NCBI RefSeq assembly: GCF_014529945.1
Contig: NZ_JACVFB010000010.1
Span: forward strand, 124,001-188,000
Source of the DNA: Chitinophaga varians
GTDB taxonomy: Bacteria; Bacteroidota; Bacteroidia; Chitinophagales; Chitinophagaceae
Direction: 5' to 3'
DNA length: 64,000 bases
The notes beneath the pieces are model-generated. The model was not told the origin of the DNA, ran no database searches, and saw only the letters and a program-made list of their open reading frames with translations. Shown one piece after another: positions 39,301-54,300 of the stretch (position 1 is the first letter of the stretch; each line of letters starts with the position of its first letter). The translations under genes and the position numbers were made by a program.

Positions 39301-42300
39301 CAAACCACACTCGAGGCATATGATCATCAGGAAGTACCTTTTGATAAGATAGTCGATCAGGTGTTGACAAACAGGGACCTGAGCCGTCATCCTTTGTGCG
39401 ATGTGGTTTTCTCTGTACAGAATGCCGCAGACGTATCTGCTTATCGCTTAGGGGAGGTGCAACTGATAAGAGAAGCATTTGAACATACCACCGCTACGGT
39501 TGATATTAATTTTTCTGTAGTGGAACGTCCGGACGGCTCGCTGGTGGCTAACATTGAATATTGCTCGGACTTATTCAACAAAGAAAGGATGGAACGCATG
39601 CTGGGGCATTTTGACCAGTTATTGCGCGCCGTTGTGGTTACACCGGATGCAGCGATCGGATCGTTAAACATACTGACTGCCGCAGAGGAGCAACAGCTGT
39701 TGATCTCCTTTAATAATACAGCAACAGCTGACACACTTCCGGCGAATAAAACAGTAGCGGATATATGGGAGGCGCAGGTGTTAAAAACACCGGACGCGGT
39801 GGCAGTTGTATTTGAAGACGAGGTTTACACCTATCGGAAACTGGATGAGCGAGCCAATCAGCTGGCACACTACTTAAAACATAAAGGGGTACAGGAAGAA
39901 ACGCTGATACCCATCTGTCTGGAGAGAAGTGCGGACCTGATCATCGGTATATTGGGCATCATGAAAGCCGGCGGAGCATTTGTTCCGATAGATCCGGCCT
40001 ATCCTGATGACCGGAAGGCATATATGGTAGAGAACACAGCTGCGCAGGTAATGGTGAGTAACAGCATACACCGCTATGGACTACCATTAAAAGAACAGGA
40101 TATTATTATTGAGCTTGACAATGACCTGGAAAGCATTCAGCAGGAACCTGTGACAGCGCCGCAGCGCTCACTTCATCCGGGCCACCTGGCGTATGTCATA
40201 TATACCTCCGGCTCCACCGGCAAGCCCAAAGGCGTCATGATAGCGCATGCCGGTTTGGTAAATGTATCCCTGGACCATATCCGGGAGTTCTCCATGACAG
40301 CGGCCGACCGCTATCTGCAATTTATGTCGCCGGCTTTTGATGGCGCTATACTGGACATATTCAGCACTTTGTTGAGTGGGGCATCGTTAATATTACCAGG
40401 TAAAGCTGTATTGAAAGATAGCGAGAGCTTTATAGCATTTGTTGCAAAACATCAGGTGACCCTGTTTACGATCACGCCTTCTTTCCTGTCTATTCTTAAT
40501 AAGGCGGATCTGCCGGGCGTACGGACCATTGTTTCTGCCGGTGAAGCAGCCATAGCAGAAGATGCGCTTTATTATGCAGGCTTTAAGAATTTCTACAATG
40601 GATATGGGCCATCAGAGATAACGGTGAATGCTACTTTATTTAAAGTAAGTAATACCACGGCAAATAACAGGAACATTCCCATTGGGAAGTCAAGGTCTAA
40701 TAAACGGGTATTTATATTGAACAGTGAAATGCAGTTATGCCCGATAGGAGTGGCAGGAGAGATCTGCATAGGCGGTGTTGGTTTATCACGCGGATATCTG
40801 AACCGCCCCGATCTGACAGCGGAAAAATTTGTGGCCGACCCGTTCAGTGAAACAGCCGGCGCCAGGTTGTATAAGTCGGGCGACCTTGGCAAATGGCTGC
40901 CGGACGGAAATATTGAATACCTGGGACGGGTGGATGACCAGGTAAAGATCCGCGGTTATCGCATAGAACTGGGTGAGATAGAGAGCGTGTTGCAGGAATG
41001 CGGCCTGGTTAGCCAGGCGGTGGTGCTGGCAAGCGCCGATCATGCCGGCAATGACGGGGAACAGGAACAACACAGGCCCCGGAAGCTGGTGGGGTATGTA
41101 GTACCCGCTGGTACTTTCGACAGAGAAGGCATCCTCGCTTATCTCAAAAACAGATTACCGGACTATATGATACCGGCCACACTGATTGCCTTGCAGGAGT
41201 TTCCGCGTACGGCAAACGGTAAGGTCGATAGAAAAGCTTTGCCTGATATGGATGCTGTGGAAACGGCAGAAGAAGAGAGCACCTATATCGGTTATCGTAA
41301 TGAGATAGAACAAGCGATGACGGAAATATGGGAGGATTTACTGGGGATAGAACGGATAGGCATACACGATAATTTCTTTACACTGGGGGGAGACTCTATC
41401 ATCACTATTCAGGTAGTAAGCCGTGCGCGGCAATTGGGGTATGAAGTACAGGTGGGTGACCTGTTTGAGTATCAAACGATCGCACAACTGTCTGCTCACC
41501 TCCTGGTGCCGGAGCAGGAAACTGTATCCGGAGAACAGGCTGTGATAAGTAACAGTGGCCTTTTACCAATTCAACAATGGTACCTGGACACTAGCAATCC
41601 TTTGGAGGTACATTATAACCAGAGTGTTTTATTGACGGTAGAGAAAAGCGTAGTGCCGTCCAGGTTATCCGCTGCGATAACCACGCTGATGCATTACCAT
41701 GATGCGCTCCGGTTCGTGTACAACAGGGGAGAAAACGGCTGGGAGCAGGTATACGGCAGTTATGAAGGAGCGCTGGAAACAGTAGACCTACAGGGGGTGC
41801 CGGCTGACAAACTGGAAGAAGCCATCACACAGCATGGCAATCAGTATCAGCAAAGTCTGGACATCAGCAAAGGCCTGCTGATACGTGCGGTGCTGTTGTT
41901 GACACCACAGGAAACCTCCCATAACCGATTGTTATTAGTGATTCATCATTTGGCTGTAGACGGCGTGTCCTGGCGCATTTTGCTGGAAGATCTGTCATTG
42001 TTATTGCAGAATGACACATCGGATAACGACAACGTACTGGGTAAAAAGAGCGATGCATACAGCGCGTTTTATGACGCATTGGAGAATTACAGTCAGCGTC
42101 GCCGCTTGTCTGACCAACGGCTTTACTGGGAGCGGGTAGTACAGGCATATGTACCGTTGCGGACAGATCATGCGTATGACGACAAGGTGACGGTATCGGA
42201 CATGGGCAAGCATACTGTGAAATTAAGCGCGCTGCAAACACACCGCTTGTTACAGGAAGCTCCTCATGCCTATCACACAGAGATAAACGACGTGTTACTG

Positions 42301-45300
42301 AGTGCGCTGGCAATTTCCCTGTCAGCATGGAACGGGCATTCAACGGTATCCATCGGCCTGGAAGGCCACGGCCGTGAAGATGCTATCCTTGGAACAAACA
42401 CCCATCACACAATAGGCTGGTTCACCAATACCTATCCTGTTGTGCTGGAAGTTCCGGCAACAAAGGCTGCGGGTGCTTTATTAAAAGACATAAAAGAACA
42501 GCTGCGCCAGGTGCCGGACAAGGGAATAGGATACGGGGTGCTGAAGTATATCAGCAAAATGGATGCCTTGCAGGGTAAGGAACCGTGGGACATCGTGTTT
42601 AATTACCTTGGTCAGTTAGACAATATTGCAAACGGAAAAGGATACCTGGAGCTGGCGCCTGAATCACCGGGAGCAACGGTAGGAGAGCGGCATCCGTTAA
42701 CACAGAAGATATCTGTTAATAGTATTGTGCAGCGTGGAGAACTGGTACTGGAATGGGAGTACAGTGTTAAACATTATGAACCTGCTACGATAGAGCAGCT
42801 GGCCGCTGCTTATATAACACAACTGGAATTATTGATCACGCATTGTGTATCACGCAAAATGTTGCCGTCTGTATACACGCCTTCAGACTATGGATTGAGT
42901 GCTGTAACAGACAATGCAACCTTAGACGCCTTTTTGGACGCCGAATACCGGGGAATGCCGCGCCGTAGCCAGGTGGCGGGTCTATACCGGTTGAGTAGCT
43001 TACAGGAGGGATTACTGTTTCACGGGCTGTATGACAAACGTGCAGGTGGATATACCAATCAGTTCTCCTGTGAGATAAAGGGTCTGGAAGAAGGCCTGTT
43101 CCTGCAAAGCTGGGAGTACCTGCTGCAGCGTCATAGTATTTTACGCAGCGGATTTTATCACGACGAATTTTCAGTTCCCGTGCAAGGGGTATACCATGAA
43201 GTAGCACTGCCGGTATCGGTACTGGATTATCGTGGTAGCAGTGAAGCTGCACAGGAAGAAGCATGCAGGGAATATGCCCTGGCTGATCGCAATAAAGGAT
43301 TTGACTTCAGCGAGCCGCCATTGATGCGTATCAGCCTCGCACGATTGGAAAATGACCGCTATTGGTTGCTCTGGACCTTCCATCATATTTTGCTGGACGG
43401 GTGGTCGTTACCCGTATTGCTGGAAGAGTTGCTGCATATTTACGAAGGCCTGTTAACAGGAAAGGCAATATCAGCAGGTGCCACGGACCACTACAGTGAT
43501 TATATCCGTTATGTGGACCGTCGTGATAAAGAAAGGGATGAGCAATACTGGCGCAACTATATGAAAGGAACAGAGGCGGGTTGCCTGTTGCCGTTCATAG
43601 ATACCACGGAAGAACGCACCAAAGGGATTGGCACTTATCAGGAAGTGGCGCTGCTGCTGGATGCCGCTACCACCGAAAAGATCGTGCAATATGCGCAACG
43701 CAACCAGGTGACACAGAATACCCTGATGCAGGGCGTATGGTCGTATCTGTTATGTCGGTATTCAGGTGGTAATGATATCACTTTTGGGGTGATGGTGTCA
43801 GGCCGCCCCGATAGCTTGCCGGACATAGCACAACGGGTGGGGCTGTATATAAATGTGCTGCCGTTGCATGCGACATTGGATGAGTCGCACAATATAACTG
43901 AATGGTTGCAGGAACTGCAGTCGGTGCAATTGCAAAGCCTGGAGTACCAGTATACCGCGTTGAAGGATATACAGCGCTGGACAGGCGTTGGTGGCGATTT
44001 GTTTGACAGCCTGATGATATTTGAGAACTACCCGGTAAGCAAAGTATTAACGGCCCAATCCTGGCAATTACAGATAGATAAGGTAAGAGCGGAAGAGCAT
44101 AACAATTATCCGCTGAGTATTATGATAGAAGCCGGTGAAGAAATCAGTGTCCGTTTCTCCTATAATACAGCATTGCTGGAAACGGCTTATGTGCAGCGGA
44201 TAGCAGACCATTTCAAACAGGTACTGTTACAGATAACAAAAAATGTTGCCCGGTTTAAAGACATAGCGTTGTTGACAACAGGAGAACGCGAACAGTTACT
44301 GACCTCCTTTAACGCCACCACAACGGCTTACCCGGAAGATAAAACCTTTGCGGACCTGTTTGCCACGCAGGTATCGTTGCATCCTGGCGCGGTAGCCGTG
44401 GTATACGAGGAGCATAGTTTGACTTATCAGGAGCTGGATGAGCGCTCCAACCAGGTGGCCCATTACCTGAGCAACCTTGGGGTGAAAGCCGATAGTCTGG
44501 TCCCGGTTTGTATAGACCGTTCGGCGGATATGCTGGTGGCCCTGTTAGGTATTATGAAGGCCGGCGGGGCGTATGTGCCGCTGGACCCGGATTATCCCCT
44601 GGAAAGGATCCACTACATGTTGAAAGACAGCGGTAGCAATATCGTTGTCAGCAGTCGGGCCCATGAGCATAAAATAAATGCCGCGGGTATCACACCGGTG
44701 TTATTAGATGGCGTAGGAGATGAAATAGCCCAGCAGCCGGTTACTCCCTTGAGATTAACAGCCAAGCCTGACCATCTGGCTTATGTGATCTATACTTCAG
44801 GTTCAACGGGCACGCCCAAGGGAGTGATGATAGAACATCAGTCGCTGCTGAATTTCCTGTTGTCTATGAAAGACAGGCTGGACCCGGCGGCGGCCATCAG
44901 TTTACTGGCCGTTACCACCTACTGTTTTGACATCGCTTACCTGGAACTGTACCTGCCTTTACTGACAGGAGGCAAAGTCATTATCGCTTCAAAATCCACA
45001 GCAGCAGATGGCTTTAAGCTGGCGTCAGCACTGTCGCATCACCGGCCCACGCATATGCAGGCCACTCCGGCCACATGGCAAATGTTGCTGGAAGCCGGCT
45101 GGGAAAATAAAGAAGGGGTAACGATACTGGCAGGGGGAGAAGCCATCCCTGTGGCATTGAAAGATAGGCTGGTGCAATTAAGCGATCAGAAAGTGTGGAA
45201 TGTATACGGTCCTACAGAAGCAACGATATGGGCCACTATTAAAGAATTAAAGCTGGACGAGAAGATCACTATCGGCCGGCCCTTGTCCAATACGGCCGCC

Positions 45301-48300
45301 TATATCCTGGATGGATCGGGGAGACCGGTGCCGGTAGGCGTTCCGGGCCAGCTGTGTATTGGCGGTGTGCAGGTAGCCCGTGGTTATCTGAACCGGCCGG
45401 AGCTGACAAAGGAGAAGTTCATATCCAATCCATTCAAGCCTGGAGAGCGACTGTATTTTACGGGAGACCAGGCACGCTGGCTGCCGGACGGCACGATTGA
45501 ATACTTAGGCAGGGTAGACGACCAGGTGAAAATCCGGGGCTACCGCGTAGAGCCCGGGGAAATAGAAAGTGTGGTGTCGCAATATGCTGGCGTAAAACAG
45601 GCGGTCGTAGTAGCCAGAACGGATAACAGCGGTTACCGTCACCTGGTGTGCTACGTGGTAGGGGATGAAAGTATAGACAGGCCAGGGTTGCTATTGTGGC
45701 TGCAAGACCGCCTTCCGGTGTACATGGTGCCCTCGCAACTGGTCCTGTTGGATAAGCTGCCGCTGACTGCCAATGGCAAGGTGGACAAAAAATCCTTACC
45801 CGATCCCGGCGGCGCAGCGTTGTTGCGGAGTGAGTACGCCGCACCACGTCATGAAACGGAACAGGCGCTTGCAGGCATCTGGCAGTCGCTGCTGGGAATA
45901 GAACGGATAGGCATATACGATAATTTCTTTGAATTGGGAGGACACTCCCTGCTGGCCATTCGCGTACTGGCCGCTATTAAGAAGAAACTGCGCACCGAAG
46001 CGGGCGTAAGGGATATTTTCGATTATCCTACTATCGCCGCTTTATCGGCGCAATTAACCCGGTATGCTGATGTATCTGCTGCTCCGGCGCTGGCGAGCTA
46101 TGAAAGGCCAGCCCATATTCCTTTATCGTTTAGCCAGGAGCGTTTGTGGTTTATTGACCAGCTGGAAGGCAGCATACAGTATCATTTGCCGGCAGTATTA
46201 AGACTGAAAGGGAAATTAAACAGGGAAGGACTGTCGTATGCCTTTCAGACCATCATCAATCGCCATGAAGTATTACGTACGGTATTCCGCCAGTCGGACA
46301 CCGGTACGCCTTACCAATGGATACTGGAAAAGGATAGCTGGCAGTTAACGGAAACAGCGGCGGAACGTTATCAGCAGGATGCCCAGGCTTTACAAGCCTA
46401 TCTGAAAGCCCTGATGGTTGCTCCTTTCGACCTGTCGCGCGATCATCCGTTGCGCGCACAGGTGGTCCGCCTGTCGGCAGATGAGCATATACTGGTGGTA
46501 ACCATACATCATATCGCATCCGACGAATGGTCTGCCGGTATTATCGTAAAAGAGCTGCTAGCGTTATATAATGCATATATAGAAAATCGTTCTGCTCAAT
46601 TAGCACCGTTGCCTGTTCAGTATGCCGACTATGCCATCTGGCAACGGACTTATTTATCCGGCGCAGTGCTGGACCGGAAACTGGCTTACTGGAAAGATAA
46701 GCTGTCGGGAATCACGACATTGGAATTGCCCACAGATTACGCCCGGCCGGCTACACCAGATGTGCAGGGCAGGAGCATCTCGTTTAGTGTTCCCGGTGAA
46801 TTGTCAGATCAGATCAGGAGATTCTCCCAACAACAGGGTGTTTCTTTATACATGACCTTACTGGCAGCCTTTAAGGTATTGTTGTACCGATACACCAGTC
46901 AGACCGATATCGCCGTAGGCAGCTCTACAGCGGTACGTCAGCCACAGGAGACAGAAGACCTGATCGGGTTCTTTGTAAATACGCTGGTATTCCGCAGCGA
47001 CCTGAGTGATAATCCTTCTTTTTTATCTTTCCTGAAACAGGTAAGTGAAACCACACTGGGCGCGTATGAACATCAGGATGTGCCTTTCGAGAAAGTGGTG
47101 GAAGCCGTAACGAAAGACGGAAACGCAGACAGAGAGCTGTTCCGGGTAATGCTCGTGATGCAGCAGGCGCCTGCCGCTCCGGAGCTTCGTTTGGGAGAAG
47201 TGGTATTAACGACGGAAGCTGTTGAGTTTACGATGTCAAAGTTTGATATCACCTTCTTTATAACAGCACAGGGAAGTGAGCTGCTGGTAAATGTAGTGTA
47301 TCGTAATGATTTGTTCCGGGAGGATACCATTGTTCGTATGGGCAGTCATTATCGGCAGTTATTATTATCTATCGTATCGGATCCCCTGCGACCTGTAGGG
47401 CTGTTACCCATGCTGGCTGCTGTGGAAGAACATCAACTATTGGGCACATCACAGGAGCAGCAAACAACGATCATAGATGAATTCACCTCGCAGGTGAAAC
47501 GTCATCCGGAGGCAATAGCGCTGTTATTTGAAGAGAAGGCATTGACATATGCCGCACTGGATAAGCAATCAAATCAACTGGCGCACTATCTGCGGAGCCT
47601 GGGCGTGGCAGCAGGGACATTAGTGCCCCTTTGCATCGAACGTTCACCGGAAATGATAGTGGGCATACTGGGCATCCTGAAAGCAGGGGGCGCGTACGTG
47701 CCGGTTGATCCTGATTATCTGCCGCTGTCAGACAGGATCAGCTATATGCTGGAAGAGACAGCAGCTACGGTGGTGGTCAGTACGGTAGCCGCCAGGTCTA
47801 TGTTGGAGATGGGTGACGCGCTCCGCATCGTCACGCTCGACGGTGATAGGGATATCATCAGCAGGTATCCGGAATCAGCGCTGTCGGACCTCCCGGTTGC
47901 CGGGCAACTGGTGTATGTGATCTATACATCCGGAAGTACCGGTCATCCAAAAGGAGTGATGGTAACACATGGTAACCTGATGGATTATCTGGACGGTTTG
48001 CGGCGGGCGCTTCCCATAAACAATTGTGCTTCTTTTGCTTTGCTGTCCAGCATTGCTACCGACCTGGGGAATACGGTTTTATACGGAGCCCTGGGTACCG
48101 GCGGCAGCCTGCATCTCTTTTCAAAGGCTGCGGCCAGCGATAGTGAACGGCTGCGGCGTTATTTTTCCTCGCACCAGATAGATTGCATTAAGATTGTACC
48201 GTCGCACTGGAAAGCATTGTCTGCGCCGGGGCAATTACTATTGCCGGAAAAGCTGCTGATTTTTGGCGGTGAAGCATTGGATGCAACAGTCATTGATAGT

Positions 48301-51300
48301 ATCCGGTTATCCGGCGCATCCTGCACCGTGGTGAATCATTACGGGCCCACGGAAACGACTATAGGGAAATTACTGCATGTGGTGAATAAAGAAGCGCGGT
48401 ATGAACAGGGCGTTCCCATAGGAAAACCATTTTCAAATACTTATGTGCATGTGCTGAGCCCGGAAGGACAGCTATGCCCGGTCGGCATCTCCGGTGAATT
48501 GTACATCGGAGGGGACGGTGTGGCGCAAGGTTACCTCCATCATCAGGAGTTGACAGCACAACGGTTTATAGCAGATCCGTTCAGGGCCAATGCACAGGGC
48601 AAACAACGGTTATACCGTACCGGTGATCTTGTGAAATATTTACCGGATGGTAATATATTATTTCTGGGGCGTGCGGATGAGCAGGTAAAGATTCGTGGCT
48701 ACCGGGTAGAACCGGGAGAAGTAACACGTGTGTTATCACAATGTGAGCAGGTGAGCCAGGGTGTGGTAATAGCGAGGGACGATCAGCACGGTCATAAACA
48801 ACTGATAGGTTATGTGATTGCCAACGGCGTATTTGACAGGGCGGGCATCAATGCCTATCTACAGGAGCATTTGCCGGAATATATGATCCCACCGGTATTG
48901 GTGGCGTTGGATGCATTCCCGCTACTGCCAAACGGCAAGATAAATAAGAAAGCATTACCAGATCCTGACGAAACGGTTTCCACAGTGGCTTATGTGGCTC
49001 CTGCAACTGCCACAGAGGAGGCGCTGGCTGCCATCTGGTCCGCTTTGCTGGAAGTAGAACGGGTAGGGATACACGATAATTTCTTTGAGCTGGGCGGGCA
49101 TTCCTTGCTGGCGATACGTCTGGTGTCAGCTATCAGGAAAAGACTGGTGGTGGAGGTGACCATTGGTGATATTTTTGACTATCCCACTATTGCATTACTG
49201 TCTGTTCATCTAAAGGAATGTGGAGGTGCGCCGGTGGCGCCGCCCATCCTCCGTGAGGAAAGACCTGCATACATTCCCTTATCGTATAGCCAGGAGCGTT
49301 TGTGGTTTATTGACCAGCTGGAAGGCAGTACCCACTATCATATACCCACGGTATTAAGATTGAAAGGGGACCTGAATAGTGATGCGCTGTCGCAGGCGTT
49401 GCAGGCAATCGTTAATCGTCATGAAGTGCTGAGAACAGTGATTCGTCAGCAGACAGAAAAGGCAGGGGTAGCCTATCAATATGTACAGGATAAAGATCGC
49501 TGGCAGTTGAATATGATTGACGGTACCCTATATAGCGAAGATACGGCTGCATTACAAGCCTATGTTCAGTCGCTGATCACTGCGCCGTTTGATTTGTCCG
49601 CAGATCATATGTTACGCGCGCACCTGGTCCGTTTGTCAGCAGACGGCAGGGAGCATGTATTGGTAGTCACCTTGCATCACATTGCCTCTGATGGCTGGTC
49701 CAATGGTATCATTGTAAATGAACTGATTGCATTGTACAATGCCGGTATCGATAACCGCGCTGCGCAATTGGCGCCGCTTCCGCTTCAGTATGCGGATTAT
49801 GCCATCTGGCAGCGGAAGTATTTATCAGGTGATATATTGGCAGACAAGCTGCAATATTGGAAAGAAAAACTCAAAGGCGTGGCCACGCTACAGCTCCCGT
49901 GCGATTATAAGCGGCCGTTGATACAAAGTACCAAAGGGGCCGCCAGCGGGTTCCGCTTCAGCCGGGAATTATCGGACCAGTTGCAGGCATTGTCGCGCAT
50001 GCACGATACTACCCTGTATATGACCTTGCTGGCCGCTTTTAAAGTGTTGTTGCATCGGTACAGTGGTCAGGACGACATCTGCGTGGGTAGTGCCATCGCC
50101 GGCAGAACGCAGCAGGAAGTAGAAGGGCTGGTCGGTCTCTTCATCAACTCACTGGCATTGCGCAGTAATCTGGCAGATGATCCTGTTTTTACCACCTTGC
50201 TGCAACAGGTAAAACAAACGACGTTAGGCGCTTATGAACATGAGGGCGTGCCTTTTGAAAAAGTGGTGGAAGCGGTTGTGGAAGAGCGGAGTCTGAGCCG
50301 GAGTCCCTTATTCCAGGTAATGTTTGCCATGGAAAATACACCGGAAGTACCGGAGCTTCGTTTGGGAACGGTACAGTTGTCCCGCGAGTTTGTTGAACAG
50401 GAAGCATCTCCGTTTGATCTGACTGTTTTTATCCAGGAAAGCGCGGACGGGCTATATGGAAACGTGGTGTATTGCGCCGACCTTTTCAGGCCCGCCACGA
50501 TAGCGCGTATGATAGCGCATTTTGAACAGTTGCTGTGGTCTGTGGTACAATCACCGGCATCACGCATAGGGGCATTGCCCATGCTGACATCCGCGGAAGA
50601 ACATCAGTTGCTGGTGGAATTTAATAATACTTCAGCAGGCTATCCAAAGGATAAAACCATTACAGACTTTTTTGCGGCGCAGGTAGCCCTTACGCCCGAA
50701 GCGACCGCAGTAGTGGCCGGTGACGTTTCATTGACCTACCGGGAGTTGAATATACGTGCCAATCAGCTGGCGCATTATTTACGGAACAAAGGCGTGCAGG
50801 CAGATACCCTGGTGCCGATATGCATAGAGCGGTCCGTTGAAATGATAGTGGGTATACTCGGTATCCTGAAAGCAGGTGGGGCCTACGTTCCCATCGATCC
50901 TGATTACCCTGAAGACCGCATCAGCTTTATGCTGGAAGATACTGCCGCCAAATGGATCGTCAGTTCCCGGGAATGCGCGCATGTACTGGAGAATGTGGCG
51001 TCTGCGGAGCTGATATTGCTGGATGAGGACTGGCCGGAGATCAGCCAGTTTTCCGCAGATGATCCTTCTTATGGGATTCTCCCCCGTCATCTTGCTTATG
51101 TGATCTATACTTCCGGTTCTACCGGTAAACCGAAAGGCGTGCTTATTGAGCATTATAACGTAGTAAGGCTGTTCGAAACAGACACGCCGTTATATGACTT
51201 TAATAATAACGATGTCTGGACCATGTTCCATTCATTTTGCTTTGACTTCTCGGTATGGGAAATGTATGGCGCTTTACTGTATGGAGGGAAGCTTATTGTC

Positions 51301-54300
51301 ATCAGCAAGGAGGCGGCCAGAGACCCGGTGGCCTTTGGTGCTATACTTCTAAAGGAAAAAGTGACGGTTTTAAATCAGACGCCTACTGCGTTCTACGCGT
51401 TGCAGGAAAGTCTGCTCCGTTCAGCAGTCCCTTTACAAACGAGGTATGTAATATTCGGCGGAGAAGCACTGACACCCGGCAAACTCAAAGTCTGGAAAGA
51501 AAGATACCCGGATTGTAAGCTGATCAACATGTATGGCATTACGGAAACAACCGTCCACGTAACGTATAAGGAAATGGACGCGGATACCCTGAACGGAGAG
51601 GCCAGCAATATTGGTAAGCCTATACCCACACTTAGCTGTTATATACTGGACGCGCACGGAAACCTGCTGCCGGCAGGAATTGCAGGAGAGTTGTATGTAG
51701 GAGGGGCCGGTTTGTCCCGCGGATACCTCAACAGGGAGCAATTAACAAAAGACAGATTCATTGCAGACCCCTTCAGCGGGGATGTTGGTGCAAGGCTGTA
51801 TAAAACGGGCGATCTCGCCAGATGGCTACCGGATGGAAGCCTGGAGTATCTGGGCCGCCTGGATGACCAGGTGAAGATACGCGGATATCGCATAGAGTTA
51901 GGCGAAATAGCAGCTGCTATGTCAGCAGTGGCAGCTGTAAAAGATGCGGTGGTATTGGCAACAACGCACGAAGATGGACACAGCAGGAAACTACAGGCTT
52001 ATATACAGGTGGATGCTGAAACATTCCCTTTATTAAACAGCTATCAGCAGTTGCTGCATACGAAACAGGTCCGGGAGTCAGACCTGCACCTGCTTCCGAA
52101 TGGACTACCCATGCTGGGATCTAATATTAATGAGATAAGATTTCTATATAAGGAAATATTTGAAGAGCAGAACTATCTGAAGCATGGCATTGCATTGTCT
52201 GACAATAGCTGCGTGATAGATGTGGGCGCCAATATAGGTTTCTTTACAGTCTTCCTGCATGCGTTACATAAAAACATCAAAGTATATTCCTTTGAGCCGA
52301 TACCGGAAGTGTTTGATTATCTCAGTAAAAACAGAAAACTGTATAATGTTGGTGGTAAAGCATATCAACTTGCCTTGCTGGATAAAGAACAGGAAATATC
52401 ATTTACGTACTATCCCCAGGTGAGCATATTGTCCGGTATCAGTGAAGATAAAGAGCAGGTAAAAGCGGTGGTCCGTTCCTATATTGAAAGTACGGAAAAC
52501 GAGCAGCTATCCCGTGAAGAGATAGATACTTTGCTGGAGGTGAAATTAGAAAATAAAAAAGTAACCGTGCCGGCCAAAACGCTTTCTCAGATTATCAGGG
52601 AAGAGGGAATAACGCAGGTGGATTTGCTTAAAATAGATGTCGAAAATTCGGAGCACCTCGTGCTGGACGGTATGCTGGAAAGCGACTGGGATAAAGTGAA
52701 AAGCCTGATCATTGAAGTGCATAATGTGGACAATCGCCTGGACCGTATCACTGAAATGCTGCGCAATAAAGGCTATCACATCTATCTCGAAAAAGAGGCC
52801 TCCTTAAAGGATGATATATTGTATAATCTGTTTGCCATCAGAAATGAAGGCGCACAAACGCCGGTGGACTACGCTCCCCGTGTCTCCGAATGGAAACACC
52901 CGCTGGAATTTGTGAAGCAGGTGAGGGATGACATCAGCAGGGTATTGCCCTCCTATATGGTCCCGGCACAGATCATTTTACTGCACGAGTTTCCGCTAAC
53001 GTCAAATGGTAAAATCGACAAGAAAGCATTGCTTCAAATGGACGCAAGGGAGGGGTTGACCAATGACTTTGTGGCTCCCCGAAATGAAACGGAAAAAGCG
53101 TTGGCCGATCTCTGGCTGGATTTACTGGGTATAGAACGGGTAGGGATATACGATAATTTCTTCTCCCTGGGAGGGGATTCCATTATTACCATTCAGGTGG
53201 TAAGCAGGGCCAGACGCTTGGGGTATGAACTACAACCCCGCGATCTGTTTGCGCATCAGACCATAGCCGGTATTGCCTCGTTTTTGGCGGCGCAAAAAAG
53301 TATCGCGGTAGCCGCGGAACAGGGGCAGCTGTCCGGTGATTGCGGGTTGCTTCCTATTCAGCAATGGTATCTGGAAGCGGCGAACAGCACGGTGTCGCAT
53401 TTTAATCAGAGCGTGCTGTTGACCATTGATAAAAGGATAGATGCTGACAGATTAGCCTCCGCTATCACGAAACTGGTCCATTATCATGATGCATTACGTT
53501 TTGTATATGCCAATGGGGTACATGGTTGGCAGCAGGCATATGGTACGCACGAAGTTGACCTGGCGGTTGTTGACCTGGGCGCCTTATCAGCTGAAGATTT
53601 AACCGCAGCTATCGGGAAATATGGCGATGATTATCAGCGTAGGCTGGATATTGGCAGTGGGGTATTAATACAGGCAGTATTGTTATTAACGCCGGCGGGC
53701 GAGACCTACAACCGACTGCTGTTTGTTGTCCATCACCTTGCCGTAGATGGTGTTTCCTGGCGTATTCTGCTGGAAGATCTGGAGCTGTTGCTAAAAAATC
53801 AACAATCCGGAACGGCGGCAGAAATATTGGGCCGCAAGAGCACTTCCTATCGTCAATGGCATCAGGCGTTATCTGAATACGGACAGCGGTCGCATGTATT
53901 ACATCAGCAGGCGTACTGGCAGCATATCGTAGAAAGCCATCATCCGTTACCGGTAGACAAAAAGTATAACGGCAAGGTTGCCCTTGCCGATGTCAGGCAG
54001 CATGAGGTAAGACTGAGCAGTGTACAAACGCAACGTTTAATACAGGAAGCATCACCGGCTTACCATACCGAGATCAATGATATCCTGCTGGCAGCGCTGG
54101 CGCTGACGTTGTCCGGATGGACCGGTACTACGGCCGTATCCATCGGTATGGAAGGCCATGGACGTGAGGATATTGCCTCCGGTGCAGATATCAGCCGTAC
54201 GGTAGGTTGGTTCACCAACCTGTATCCGGTGCTGTTGAAAGTTGATAGCAACAAATCAATCGGCACCTTACTGAAAGATATCAAGGAACAATTGCGCCGG

